A DNA stretch of 64,000 nucleotides from CAZFDT01 sp964518335 (GTDB taxonomy: Bacteria; Planctomycetota; Phycisphaerae; Phycisphaerales; Phycisphaeraceae): assembly GCA_964518335.1 (NCBI GenBank), contig CAZFDT010000004.1, positions 1 through 64,000 of the forward strand. Direction: 5' to 3'. Each line of letters begins with the position of its first letter. The first letter of the stretch is position 1. This document shows, piece after piece, positions 1 to 8,396 of the stretch. The translations under genes and the position numbers were made by a program. The notes under the pieces are model-generated. The model was given only the letters and a program-made list of their open reading frames with translations, did no database searches and was not told where the DNA came from.

Positions 1-91
1 TGCAGCGTCATCTGCTGGCGAAGATTCCGTCAAGAGTTCTTTTAGGTGCTCTAAGATAAGCAGCCGGGGCCGCGCTCGAGGAGTCCATCTC

Positions 92-628
92 ATGCAGGCA
101 TCGCTCGTGCTCACACTGATCGGCGCCGACCGGCCGGGCTTGGTCGAGACGGTGGCCCGCGTGGTCGCCGATCACGGGGGCAACTGGGTCGAGTCGCGCA
201 TGGCGCGGCTGGCGGGCAAGTTTGCCGGCGTGCTGCGCATCGACGTGCCGCGCGAGCAGGTCAAGCCGCTGCGCGCCGCCTTGGATGAGCTGAAGGTGCA
301 GGGCCTGACCTTGATCGCCGAGGATGCCCTGGCAGACGACAGCGCCGACGCCGGAAAGGCCCTGACGCTGGAAGTCATCGGCCACGACCGGCCCGGCATC
401 GTCCGCGACGTGGCCCGCGCCATCGCCCAGCGCCACGTCAACGTCACCGCCTTGGAAACCGAGGTCTTCAGCGCGGCTATGTCCGGCGAGCAGATGTTCA
501 AGGCCGTCGCCCACCTCCGCGCCCCGGCAGGGATGCACCTCGACGAACTGCGCGAATCGCTCGAAGCCATCGCCAGCGAATTGCAGGTGGACCTGTCGAT
601 CGAGGAAACCACGGCGCACGCCCAGTGA
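92..628 (+). CDS. Double-ACT-domain regulatory protein, GcvR-like
   Basis: A 178-residue protein made of two ACT modules, about residues 3-80 and 92-170. Each opens with the family signature, seen as GADRPGLVETVA and GHDRPGIVRDVA. ACT domains bind amino acids. The two-domain soluble form resembles GcvR, the glycine-cleavage repressor accessory protein, but no gcv gene is visible here, so the ligand and target are unknown. An AGGAG sits about 9 nt before the ATG and supports this start. The family is clear; the GcvR role is inference. Confidence 0.8.
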   Translation: MQASLVLTLIGADRPGLVETVARVVADHGGNWVESRMARLAGKFAGVLRIDVPREQVKPLRAALDELKVQGLTLIAEDALADDSADAGKALTLEVIGHDRPGIVRDVARAIAQRHVNVTALETEVFSAAMSGEQMFKAVAHLRAPAGMHLDELRESLEAIASELQVDLSIEETTAHAQ

Positions 629-731
629 CCGATCGGTCGCTGGACAGCACAAATCCCGTTGCGCGCCGGGTCACGGGCGCGGTACGATGGTGTGGCTTGG
701 TTGCCGTGTCATCGTCGGCCGAGGATTTCCC

Positions 732-1847
732 ATGAAACCGAGTCGTTGGGTCGCATTGACGGCGTGTGTCGTCGTAATCGGCGGGGTGCAAGCGCAGCAG
801 CCTGATCCCGCGCCGCCGCCGCCCGCCGCGGCGCATCCCGCCAAGGTGTGGATCGATCGCGCTTTGACCGAAGCCGCCGCCATCGAGGAGCGCGAGGAGC
901 GAGCCGAGGTCATCGGCACGATCGCGGGCGCCGCCGCGGAGGCCGGCGATCGCGACGCATACCAGCGTGCGATTCAGACGGCCATGGCGGCAGCGAAAGA
1001 GACCGACGAGCTGACCATCGGCGCGACGATGTGGTCGATTGCCGAGAGTCAGGCGCGGGCGGGAGATGTGGATGCGGCGATGGCGACCGCCTCACACGCC
1101 GGCGACCCTACGTACGTGGCGCTGTCGTACGCGGCGGTGGCCAAGGCGCTGGCGCCGCGCGGCAAGGCGGAGGACTTTCAACGCGTGATCGCCGCGGCTA
1201 CGGACGCCGCGGCCGATCTGAACGATCCTCACGACCAGGGCTGGGCGCTGTTCTACATCACCGAGGCCCGCCTGGCTGCCGCCGATCTCGACGGTGCACG
1301 CCAGTCGATCGAAACGTGCCGGGACGCGGTCAGCCGCGCTGAGGGATTGTCGGCGATCGCGGCACGTCACGGCGTCGCCGGTCAGGCTGAAACTGGCCTC
1401 AAGCTGATCGAGCAGGCTCGGGCGCTGCTGGAGGAGGCGCGGCGCACGACGCCGGCTGAGGAGCTGTATCTGGACTTCGGTCTGGCGAAGCTGGCCGAGG
1501 CGCGGGCGAGCTGCGGTCAACTTGACGAAGCGTTGAGCAGCCTGGCGGAACTGGCTGATCCGTCACCGCGCAGCCTGGCCGTGGTGGAGATCGCGCGTCG
1601 GGTCGCCGCCGGCGGCGACGCCGACAAGGCCCGCACGCTGTTGAGCGAAGCCGTCAAGCTGTGCCAGCGCGTCGAAGAGCCCTACGAGCGTGCCAACAAC
1701 TGGATTGAGATCGCCCGTGCCAAGGTCGATCTGGGCGCCGATGAGGATCTGAACGGGTGGATCGACGGGCTGGCGACGTCGATCGAACGCGCCTACGCCA
1801 GTCTTGGCGCGGCCAATGGACTGATCGACAAGCACCGCGTCAAATGA
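732..1847 (+). CDS. Secreted helical-repeat protein of unknown function
   Basis: A 371-residue protein with an N-terminal signal peptide (MKPSRW, then a hydrophobic stretch ending near VQAQ) and a Pro/Ala-rich linker. The rest is alpha-helical and Ala/Glu-rich. Units of about 33-40 residues recur with an A-x-AGD-x-D-x-A pattern, as in TPR-like solenoids. A GAGGA lies upstream of the ATG at 732; an in-frame start at 687 would put 15 non-hydrophobic residues before the signal peptide, so 732 is preferred. Probably a periplasmic or surface scaffold; no enzymatic motif is visible. Confidence 0.65.
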   Translation: MKPSRWVALTACVVVIGGVQAQQPDPAPPPPAAAHPAKVWIDRALTEAAAIEEREERAEVIGTIAGAAAEAGDRDAYQRAIQTAMAAAKETDELTIGATMWSIAESQARAGDVDAAMATASHAGDPTYVALSYAAVAKALAPRGKAEDFQRVIAAATDAAADLNDPHDQGWALFYITEARLAAADLDGARQSIETCRDAVSRAEGLSAIAARHGVAGQAETGLKLIEQARALLEEARRTTPAEELYLDFGLAKLAEARASCGQLDEALSSLAELADPSPRSLAVVEIARRVAAGGDADKARTLLSEAVKLCQRVEEPYERANNWIEIARAKVDLGADEDLNGWIDGLATSIERAYASLGAANGLIDKHRVK

Positions 1848-1856
1848 CGCCTGCGA

Positions 1857-2609
1857 CTACTTGGCGGCGGGTTTGGCGCTGCCGCTGGACGCGCCGGCGT
1901 TGGCGGTTGCGGCGGGCTTCTCCTGCATGATCAGCCCGATGACCGCCGGGACCAGCACGAGCATGGGCAGGATCACCGCGTGCGACGTGAGGCTGCTGCT
2001 GATGCTGCCTCGCAGCGCGTCGCTGGGGAAGTTCAGGAGCAGCGCGACCATGCCGAACACCGCCAGCAGCGCGCCGCTGATCGAGGTGGTGAAGACCACC
2101 GACAGCTTGAAGACGACGAACGCCAGCATGCCGCAGACGATCAGGCCCACCAGCGCCCCGATCCAGTGATGGGCCACGGCCTCGGCGTGCCCGCTCACTG
2201 CAGCGACGGACGACCAGAGGTTGGCGCCGACAAACGCGCCCGACAGACCGCCGAGCACGGCGACGGTGTATTTCATCAGGGGGAACGCCACCGCCGCCAG
2301 CAGGATGCCCAGGCATCCGGCGATGAGGTAGGGGGCCTGGATGTTCAGGCGCAGACTCATCCAGTACCCGGCGAAAAGGCCGATGACCAGCGCCAGCACG
2401 ACCGTCGCCGCCTTGTGGAAGCGGTAACCGTTGAACAGGCACAACAGCCCCGCGACGATGAACACCACGGCCCACACCACCGACAGCGTGGTCAGCGCCT
2501 CGACCACTGCAGCGGGATGCGCCAGCGTGTCGGCGCGAGAAAAGCACTTGGTGACCGTCTCGAAGAGATTGTCGATGGCGTTGGGGGTTTGCTGAGCGAG
2601 GCTGAGCAT
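1857..2609 (-). CDS. Polytopic membrane protein (TMEM198/DUF4203-like)
   Basis: A 250-residue protein with about seven hydrophobic segments separated by very short loops and a low-complexity Ala/Ser/Lys tail. The start at 2609 is backed by AAGGA 7 nt upstream; a longer in-frame start at 2636 would place nine extra residues over that site. The arrangement of Gly-rich paired helices resembles the DUF4203/TMEM198 group, a tentative assignment. The next gene upstream on this strand (2707-3534) encodes another all-membrane protein, so the two may form a unit separated by a repeat tract. Confidence 0.6.
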   Translation of the reverse strand: MLSLAQQTPNAIDNLFETVTKCFSRADTLAHPAAVVEALTTLSVVWAVVFIVAGLLCLFNGYRFHKAATVVLALVIGLFAGYWMSLRLNIQAPYLIAGCLGILLAAVAFPLMKYTVAVLGGLSGAFVGANLWSSVAAVSGHAEAVAHHWIGALVGLIVCGMLAFVVFKLSVVFTTSISGALLAVFGMVALLLNFPSDALRGSISSSLTSHAVILPMLVLVPAVIGLIMQEKPAATANAGASSGSAKPAAK

Positions 2610-2630
2610 GGCGGGTCCTTTGCGAGAAGG

Positions 2631-2706
2631 TCGCAAGTCTCAAGTCCCAAAGTCACAAGTCAAAGAGGACTTGCGACTTGAGACTTCCCGACTTTCGACT
2701 CCTCAC
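2631..2706. repeat. AAGTC/GACTT iterated tract with inverted symmetry
   Basis: The left half is packed with AAGTC pentamers and the right half with GACTT. A 12-bp perfect inverted repeat pairs 2635-2646 with 2675-2686. The right edge reads GACTTTCGACTCCTCACTT. A related stretch lies directly before dapL (11296-11328). It sits between two minus-strand membrane-protein genes and contains no credible ORF. Confidence 0.6.
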
Positions 2707-3534
2707 TTAATCGGACCGCTTGGCCGACAGGGTCCACTGAACGGCGATCCCCGCGAGCGTTATCAGACCCAGCAGCAGCAGCCTGCCGCGTAGCTCGGTG
2801 GGCAGAAAGCCAGCCCCAGCCGGGAGATAGGTCTGCGTCAGCTCGATCGCCGACGCCAGCAGCAGCAAGCCGCCCACCAGCGCCGTCTGGATCGACGCGG
2901 CGAAGTATGGCGCGATCAGCCCGACGATCAGCCCGAAACTCGCGCCCGCCGCGGCGGCGATCAGCAGTGTCCACTGCCCCCGCGAGCCCAACTGCTCCCA
3001 CCACCCGCGCACCGTCGCCGCCTGTTCCTCATAGAGGGCACGCAGCCTCGCCTGCACGTCCGCGGTGATCTTGTCCACCAACTCCTCGCCCTGCAGCTTC
3101 AGCGCGTCGGCGTCGAGCGGCTGTACCTCGGCGGCATCGAGTTGGGCAGGGGCTTCGGTGCGGGCCTCGGCTTCGGGGGGCGCAGGGGGCGGGGCGCCCT
3201 GCCACACCAGGACCATCGCCGGGATCGCCAGACCCAGGATGATCGCCGCGCTCAGCCCCATCCACACGCGGAACAGAAACCACGCCAGCAGACACCCGGC
3301 GACGGCGGCGACGACGACAAACGCAAACAGCCACTGCGTCATACCCGCCTGCTGCACCAGTACGAATCCGCCCATGCCGCCCCACACCAGCCCGCCCACC
3401 GCGCACGCCGGCCGCGCCAGCTTCCGTCCCAGCAGCCACAGGATCAGACCCAGCACACCCACGCCGATGACGATGTACAACTGCCACGCCGGTGGCCCGT
3501 CGAAGATCGTGTTGAGATTCGTCGTGTCAGGCAT
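2707..3534 (-). CDS. Membrane protein of unknown function with helical periplasmic/cytosolic domain
   Basis: A 275-residue protein. About four hydrophobic segments occupy residues 15-110, followed by a charged, mostly helical middle (about 120-180, Ala/Glu/Gln-rich). A second block of three hydrophobic segments reaches the C-terminus. ATG at 3534 is preferred over the in-frame GTG at 3537. I do not recognise the family. It shares orientation and membrane character with its neighbour at 1857-2609, and its 5' side faces pheA across a palindromic repeat. Confidence 0.6.
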   Translation of the reverse strand: MPDTTNLNTIFDGPPAWQLYIVIGVGVLGLILWLLGRKLARPACAVGGLVWGGMGGFVLVQQAGMTQWLFAFVVVAAVAGCLLAWFLFRVWMGLSAAIILGLAIPAMVLVWQGAPPPAPPEAEARTEAPAQLDAAEVQPLDADALKLQGEELVDKITADVQARLRALYEEQAATVRGWWEQLGSRGQWTLLIAAAAGASFGLIVGLIAPYFAASIQTALVGGLLLLASAIELTQTYLPAGAGFLPTELRGRLLLLGLITLAGIAVQWTLSAKRSD

Positions 3535-3544
3535 CACGCATCTG

Positions 3545-3596
3545 TAGCCGGGACGCTACGCGTCCGAGGAACCGGGGACGCGTAGCGTCCCGGCTA
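3545..3596. repeat. REP-like palindrome, 21-bp perfect arms
   Basis: Arms at 3545-3565 and 3576-3596 are perfect inverted copies around a 10-nt loop. The core GGGACGCGTAGCGTCCCGGC recurs in the element at 16936-16986. It lies in the divergent gap between a minus-strand membrane gene and pheA, so it is not placed as a terminator. Confidence 0.85.
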
Positions 3597-3643
3597 TTGG
3601 CGACATCATCCTATATCGCCCGCCGCGCCGCCAACCCGTTACA

Positions 3644-4747
3644 ATGCCGCGCGTGCCCTTGGAAGCTTCACACGCTGACGCCTTGACCCCGTGGCGACGC
3701 AAGATCGACACGCTCGACCAGCAGATCATCGACCTGCTCAACGAGCGTGCCCAGGCGGTGATCGAGATCGGCAAGATCAAGCGTGACGGCGGCGGGGCCA
3801 TCTACGCCCCCGAGCGCGAGCAGGCGGTGCTGGAGAACGTGCGGCGGGCGAACAAGGGCCCGCTGCCCGATGCGTGCCTTGAAGCGATCTGGCGCGAGCT
3901 GATGAGCGGCAGTTTCACTCTTGAAAAACCGCTGCGCGTGGGGTATCTGGGGCCGCCCGGATCGTTCAGTCACTTGGCAGCGCGGCGGAAGTTCGGTGCG
4001 TCTATCGAGTACGACAACCTCGACTCGATCGCCGCGGTGTTCGAGGAGATTGCCCGCCGGCACATCGACCTTGGCCTCGTGCCGATCGAGAACTCGTCGA
4101 TGGGCGGCATCGGCGAGACGCTCGATGGGTTCCTCGACTCGCCCGCGCAGGTGTGCGCCGAGGTGCTGATCAACATCCACCACAACCTGCTGGCCAACTG
4201 CGCGCCGGAGGAGATCACGCGGGTGTATTCGAAGCCGGAGGTGTTCAGCCAGTGCCGCAAGTGGCTGAGCGTGCAGATTCGCCAGGCCGAGCGATTGCCC
4301 GTGGAGTCCAGCAGCCGCGCCGCGGAGCTGGCGTCGAAGGAGCCTTGCGCCGCCGCCGTCGGCAGCAACCTCGCCGCGGAGATCTACGGGCTGAAGGTGC
4401 AGTTTGCCAACATCGAGGACAACCCCAACAACGTCACCCGCTTTTTCGTGATCGGCATGCAGTCGCCCAAGCCCACCGGCGACGACAAGACCGCCATCAT
4501 GTTCACCGCCGAGCACAAGGCCGGAGCGCTCACCAGCGTGCTGGACGTGTTCCGCGACCACGGCCTGAACCTGACCCACATCGACAAGCGCCCCAGCCGC
4601 CGCGTCAACTGGGAGTACTACTTCTTCGTCGATTTCCTGGGCCATGTGCACGACCCCCACGTCAAGACCGCCCTCGACGCTGCCGGCAAGCACTGCCTGC
4701 AACTCACCGTCCTGGGCTCGTTCCCCCGGGCGCGCGAGGTGCTGTAA
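3644..4747 (+). CDS. pheA: Bifunctional chorismate mutase/prephenate dehydratase
   Basis: A 367-residue P-protein converting chorismate through prephenate to phenylpyruvate for phenylalanine synthesis. Residues about 15-95 form an AroQ chorismate mutase (WRRKIDTLDQQIIDLLNERA). About 100-275 is the prephenate dehydratase domain, with YLGPPGSFSH, the ENSSMGG-type segment and the N-N-x-TRFFVIG motif. An ACT domain follows (about 285-365; GALTSVLDVFRDHGLNLTHI), implying phenylalanine feedback. No Shine-Dalgarno is visible. TACAAT at 3640-3645 overlaps the ATG and stands 7 nt before an in-frame GTG at 3653, which could be a leaderless start. Confidence 0.95.
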   Translation: MPRVPLEASHADALTPWRRKIDTLDQQIIDLLNERAQAVIEIGKIKRDGGGAIYAPEREQAVLENVRRANKGPLPDACLEAIWRELMSGSFTLEKPLRVGYLGPPGSFSHLAARRKFGASIEYDNLDSIAAVFEEIARRHIDLGLVPIENSSMGGIGETLDGFLDSPAQVCAEVLINIHHNLLANCAPEEITRVYSKPEVFSQCRKWLSVQIRQAERLPVESSSRAAELASKEPCAAAVGSNLAAEIYGLKVQFANIEDNPNNVTRFFVIGMQSPKPTGDDKTAIMFTAEHKAGALTSVLDVFRDHGLNLTHIDKRPSRRVNWEYYFFVDFLGHVHDPHVKTALDAAGKHCLQLTVLGSFPRAREVL

Positions 4748-4786
4748 AGCCGCGACCACTGGTCGCGCCTCTTCGCCGGGGATGGT

Positions 4787-4792
4787 TACAAT
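4787..4792 (+). promoter_or_regulatory. -10-like box 7 nt before a start codon (leaderless candidate)
   Basis: TACAAT at 4787-4792 is followed by 7 nt and then the ATG of the glycosyltransferase gene, which has no Shine-Dalgarno. The transcript would start at or next to the start codon. No good -35 box is visible. See the separate finding on this recurring arrangement. Confidence 0.5.
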
Positions 4793-4799
4793 CCCGCCT

Positions 4800-5942
4800 A
4801 TGCGCATCGCCCTGGTCACCGAAACGTTCCCGCCGGAGGTCAATGGCGTGGCGATGACGCTCAAGCGACTCGTCGATGGTCTGGTGGCGCGCGGGCACGA
4901 GGTGCAGGTGGTGCGACCGCGACAGAACAAAGGCGATCGCACAACTGAGAACGGTCAACTGTCGCACGTGACCGTGCCGGGCGTGCCGATCCCCAAGTAC
5001 AACGACCTGAAAATGGGTCTGCCCTGCAAGGGGCGACTGGTGAAGCTGTGGCGCAACGGCGCGCAGCCCGACGCCGTGCATATCGCCACCGAAGGGCCGC
5101 TGGGCGCGTCGGCGCTGTGGGCCGCCCGCAAGCTGGGCATCCCCACCGGCACGAGCTTCCACACCAACTTCCACAGTTACGGCAAGCACTACGGCTACCA
5201 CTTCGCCACCGGGCTGCTCATGAAGTGGTTCCGCTACCTCCACAACGGCGCCCGCTACACCATGGTCCCCAGCCTCGACGTGCAGGAGGCCCTGACCGCC
5301 GACGGGTTCCACAACGTCATCATCCTGTCACGCGGCGTCGATGGGGCGTTGTTCACCCCCGCACGGCGGAGCGAGGCCCTGCGCCGGCAGTGGGGCGTCG
5401 AGCCCGATGATATCGTCGTCGCCTACGTCGGCCGCGTCGCGGCGGAGAAGAACATTCCCGTGGCGGTCAAGGCGTTCGAGGCGATGAAGGCGGTGCAGCC
5501 TCGGGCGAGGTTGGTGATCGTCGGCGACGGGCCGTACCGCCCCAGGCTCGAGCGCGAGCATCCGGAGTACATCTACGCGGGCATGCGCAAGGGTGAGGAC
5601 CTGGCGACCCACTACGCCTCCGCCGACGTGTTCGTGTTCGCTTCGACCACCGAGACGTTCGGCAATGTGGTGACCGAAGCGATGGCCAGCGGGTTGTGCG
5701 TGCTGACCTACGACTACGCGGCGGGTCGGCAGCAGGTCGAGTCGGGCGTCAACGGCGTGACGGTGGCGTTCGATGACGAGGCCGCGTTCGTCGCCGCCGC
5801 CGAGGCGATGATGCAGGACCCGGACCAGATCAAGGTCATGGGCGCCGCCGCGCGGCTCACCGCCGAGGCGATGACGTGGGACGCGATCATCGAGCAGTTC
5901 GAGCACCAGCTCGCCGCGATCGCCGGCGTGACGCTACAGTAA
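4800..5942 (+). CDS. Glycosyltransferase family 4 (MgtA/SqdX-like)
   Basis: A 380-residue GT-B enzyme. The N-terminal domain starts MRIALVTETFPPEVNGVA, the Gly-containing loop typical of the MgtA/SQD2 branch of GT4, and continues with TEGPLGASALWAA and SFHTNFHSYGKHYGY. The C-terminal nucleotide-sugar domain has YVGRVAAEKN and a TTETFGNVVTEAMASG segment, the E-x7-E-like donor-binding site. Close relatives add glucose, mannose or sulfoquinovose to diacylglycerol lipids; the substrate here is unknown. ATG 4800 matches the family start; a longer in-frame start at 4644 lies inside pheA. Confidence 0.88.
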   Translation: MRIALVTETFPPEVNGVAMTLKRLVDGLVARGHEVQVVRPRQNKGDRTTENGQLSHVTVPGVPIPKYNDLKMGLPCKGRLVKLWRNGAQPDAVHIATEGPLGASALWAARKLGIPTGTSFHTNFHSYGKHYGYHFATGLLMKWFRYLHNGARYTMVPSLDVQEALTADGFHNVIILSRGVDGALFTPARRSEALRRQWGVEPDDIVVAYVGRVAAEKNIPVAVKAFEAMKAVQPRARLVIVGDGPYRPRLEREHPEYIYAGMRKGEDLATHYASADVFVFASTTETFGNVVTEAMASGLCVLTYDYAAGRQQVESGVNGVTVAFDDEAAFVAAAEAMMQDPDQIKVMGAAARLTAEAMTWDAIIEQFEHQLAAIAGVTLQ

Positions 5943-5964
5943 ATCGATGACGTTGCGTGTCGTC

Positions 5965-6116
5965 CGAACCCTCACCTGCTTACTCGCTGAAGCGAGAAAG
6001 CTGTCCTCCCCCTGGGAGGGGGAGGAGAAAGAAGATGCGGCGCCGCTGCAGTTATCCTCCCCCTCCCAGGGGGAGGACAGACTCATCGCAACAGCGATGA
6101 GTCAGGTGAGGGTTCG
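5965..6116. repeat. Composite inverted-repeat element (MITE/REP-like)
   Basis: The outer arms 5965-5978 and 6103-6116 are perfect 14-bp inverted copies (CGAACCCTCACCTG). The inner arms 6001-6026 and 6055-6080 are perfect 26-bp inverted copies, each itself nearly palindromic (CCTCCCCCTGGGAGGGGGAGG-like). Small hairpins lie between, including CTCATCGC-AACA-GCGATGAG at 6082-6101. The element runs directly into the next gene and contains its ATG at 6097. Confidence 0.85.
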
Positions 6117-7092
6117 TCCCCGCACGCGACTGGCGATCTGCGCGCTTCTGTTGGCGCCGGTCGTGGTCGCCGCACCGCGGACTGCGACGTTTGAGGCCAG
6201 CGACACGCTTGGCGTCAAGCCCGACGCCTCCGTCGACGCGCAGGCGATGCTGGATGATTTTGGCTACACGCCCACAGATTTCCGCGTGTTCTGTGTCGCT
6301 GACGAAGGGGCGGTGACGGTGCACTTTCCCTCGCCCCGGCCTCGGCACGAGCACGACACCGTCGTCATGGAGTGGTACGTGGCGCGCGACGAGACGCGGC
6401 GGCCGATCCAGGCCCCGGCGGTGCTGGTGATCCACACGATCCACCCGGACATGCCCATCGGCAGGGCGGTGGCGCGGGGGCTGGCGGCGCAGGGGTTTCA
6501 CGCCTTCATGCTGCAGATGCCCGGGTTCGGGCAGCGGTGGCAGCCGCAGGACGATCGACCCGCCGAGTTCTTTCCGAGGCTGCATCAAGCCGTCGCCGAC
6601 GCCCGTCGTGCCCGCGATGCCATCGCTGCGCTGCCGCACATTCGGCCGGGGCCGATCGCCCTGCAGGGCACGAGCCTGGGCGGAATTGTTGCAGCCAACG
6701 CAGCGGCGCTCGATGGTGCGTTCAATCCGGTGCTGCTGACCATCACCGGGGGGGACCTACGCACGATCGTCGAGACCGGCCAGGCCGACGCCGCCTGGGT
6801 GCGCATGCGGCTGCAGCGCGGCGGCATCGCCGGCGACAAGCTGGCGGCGCTGTGCCATCGCCTCGAACCGACGCGCCTCGCTCACCGCCTCAAGCCCGAT
6901 CGCACCTGGCTGTTCGCGGCCGAGGACGACGTGGTCATTCCGCCCGCCTGCACCGACGCCCTGGCCAACGCGATTCGCCTCCCCGATGACCGCCTCATCC
7001 GTGTGCCGGGCAACCACTACACCGTGCTGATGCGCTTCCCGGCGATCGTCGAAGAGATGGCGAAGGTGCTGCGAGAAAGTCACGGCGACTGA
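6097..7092 (+). CDS. Secreted alpha/beta-hydrolase (esterase-like)
   Basis: A 331-residue protein with a signal-like start (residues 8-26 hydrophobic, ending VVAAP). The hydrolase fold carries nucleophile elbow GTSLGG (Ser near residue 192), an Asp in FAAEDDVVIPP and a His in PGNHYTV, a complete catalytic triad. The substrate is unknown; an acyl or acetyl ester is likely. The ATG at 6097 and the in-frame GTG at 6106 both lie inside the right arm of the repeat element 5965-6116, so the first seven or so residues are repeat-encoded. An upstream ATG at 5947 would translate the whole repeat and is unlikely. Confidence 0.75.
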   Translation: MSQVRVRPRTRLAICALLLAPVVVAAPRTATFEASDTLGVKPDASVDAQAMLDDFGYTPTDFRVFCVADEGAVTVHFPSPRPRHEHDTVVMEWYVARDETRRPIQAPAVLVIHTIHPDMPIGRAVARGLAAQGFHAFMLQMPGFGQRWQPQDDRPAEFFPRLHQAVADARRARDAIAALPHIRPGPIALQGTSLGGIVAANAAALDGAFNPVLLTITGGDLRTIVETGQADAAWVRMRLQRGGIAGDKLAALCHRLEPTRLAHRLKPDRTWLFAAEDDVVIPPACTDALANAIRLPDDRLIRVPGNHYTVLMRFPAIVEEMAKVLRESHGD

Positions 7093-7104
7093 TGGGCCTG
7101 TGAC

Positions 7105-8292
7105 TCACGCCGGTCCCGCCGACTCGGCTCGGGTGCGCATGTTGTCCAGCACGTTCATGAAGTTGATGTAGCTGTCGTAGGGCGACTCGTAGGGGTTGAA
7201 ATACTTGTGGACGTCGCCGTCGGCGAAGTACTTGGTGCACATGTAATAGAAGTGATCGCTGGTGGTGAGCCTGCGCCAGTCGGCGATGACATGCTCGTCG
7301 CCGCTGGCCTTGACCGGGCCTTCGAGCTTGTACAGCTCGTGGAGGGCGTTGGACTGCATCGCGTTGCCCAGCCACGCCGACAGATCGCGTTCGGTGTCGG
7401 CCCAACTGATCATGTGCGGCACGTCGTACTCGCCCACCGAGGCGTAGGCGTCGGCGCACTGGCTGGGCGTCATGAAGTTGTCGCCCTGGCGGAACACCTC
7501 CTCCGGCAGCGCCTCGAGGAAGCGGAAGATGCCCGTGTCCTCCCACTGGTGCTCGCCGAAGGTTTCGTAGTCCATGAACAGGTTGCACATGTACCCGTCG
7601 CCGTTGATCTGGTGGACCCACCGGGCGAACTTGTCGGCGGTGAGCGGCCACTCGGCCCAGCCCCGGTTGCTGAACCGGAACGCCACGTCGTCGCTGAGGC
7701 GGTAGTTCTTCAGCAGCAGCTTCACCCCCGGCAGATTCGGTGCGTGGTACGGGTACGCCGGCGAGCGATACCCCAGCACGTGGTCGGCGCCTTCGGCGAT
7801 GATCGCCTTGTGCCGGCCCCAGCTCCCCACGAAGTGCGACAGGTCGTTGTTGTAGATCAGCTCCGTGTTGCGGAACACCGTGGGCGTCTGCCCGAACAGG
7901 TCCTGCACCAGCTTCGTGTGCAGTTCCACCTGCTCGCGGAACTCGTCGCGGCTGTAGAGAAACCCCAGCGAGTGGTGGTACGTCTCGCTGAGAAACTCGC
8001 AATGCCCCGTCACCGCAAGCTGCTGCAGCAGATCGATCACCTGCGGGCACCAGTCGCGCAGTTGCTCGATCACCACGCCCGTGAGCGAGTACGCCACGCG
8101 AAAGCGGCCGTCGTAGCGCTTGACCAGGTCGAGGATCAGCTTCGTCGCCGGCAGGTAGCACTTATGGGCGACCTTGAGGAGGATCGCCTTGTTGCGCTCG
8201 GCGTCGAAGTAAAACGGGTCGGAGTCGAACACGCTGTACCGGCGCAGCCGGTGCGGTTGATGCACCTGAAAGTAGAAGCACACCGATGCCAT
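7105..8292 (-). CDS. Glycoside hydrolase family 57 (alpha-amylase-like)
   Basis: A 395-residue GH57 enzyme. The N-terminal FYFQVHQPHRLRRY carries the conserved HQPH. The nucleophile Glu is in FRNTELIYNN and the acid/base Asp in FMDYETFGEH. GH57 members hydrolyse or rearrange alpha-1,4 glucans, acting as amylases, amylopullulanases or branching enzymes. No signal peptide is visible, so it probably works on intracellular glycogen or maltodextrin. ATG 8292 is chosen because the HQPH motif then sits 9 residues in, as usual for the family. It is divergent from alaS. Confidence 0.9.
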   Translation of the reverse strand: MASVCFYFQVHQPHRLRRYSVFDSDPFYFDAERNKAILLKVAHKCYLPATKLILDLVKRYDGRFRVAYSLTGVVIEQLRDWCPQVIDLLQQLAVTGHCEFLSETYHHSLGFLYSRDEFREQVELHTKLVQDLFGQTPTVFRNTELIYNNDLSHFVGSWGRHKAIIAEGADHVLGYRSPAYPYHAPNLPGVKLLLKNYRLSDDVAFRFSNRGWAEWPLTADKFARWVHQINGDGYMCNLFMDYETFGEHQWEDTGIFRFLEALPEEVFRQGDNFMTPSQCADAYASVGEYDVPHMISWADTERDLSAWLGNAMQSNALHELYKLEGPVKASGDEHVIADWRRLTTSDHFYYMCTKYFADGDVHKYFNPYESPYDSYINFMNVLDNMRTRAESAGPA

Positions 8293-8396
8293 GCCTTGGT
8301 CCCCAACTGCCACTGCGGACGAACAGGCTCCGCCACGCGACCAACCCGCCGCTATACTACGCGATTTCCCGGATTCGCAAACCAACACCACCGCCT

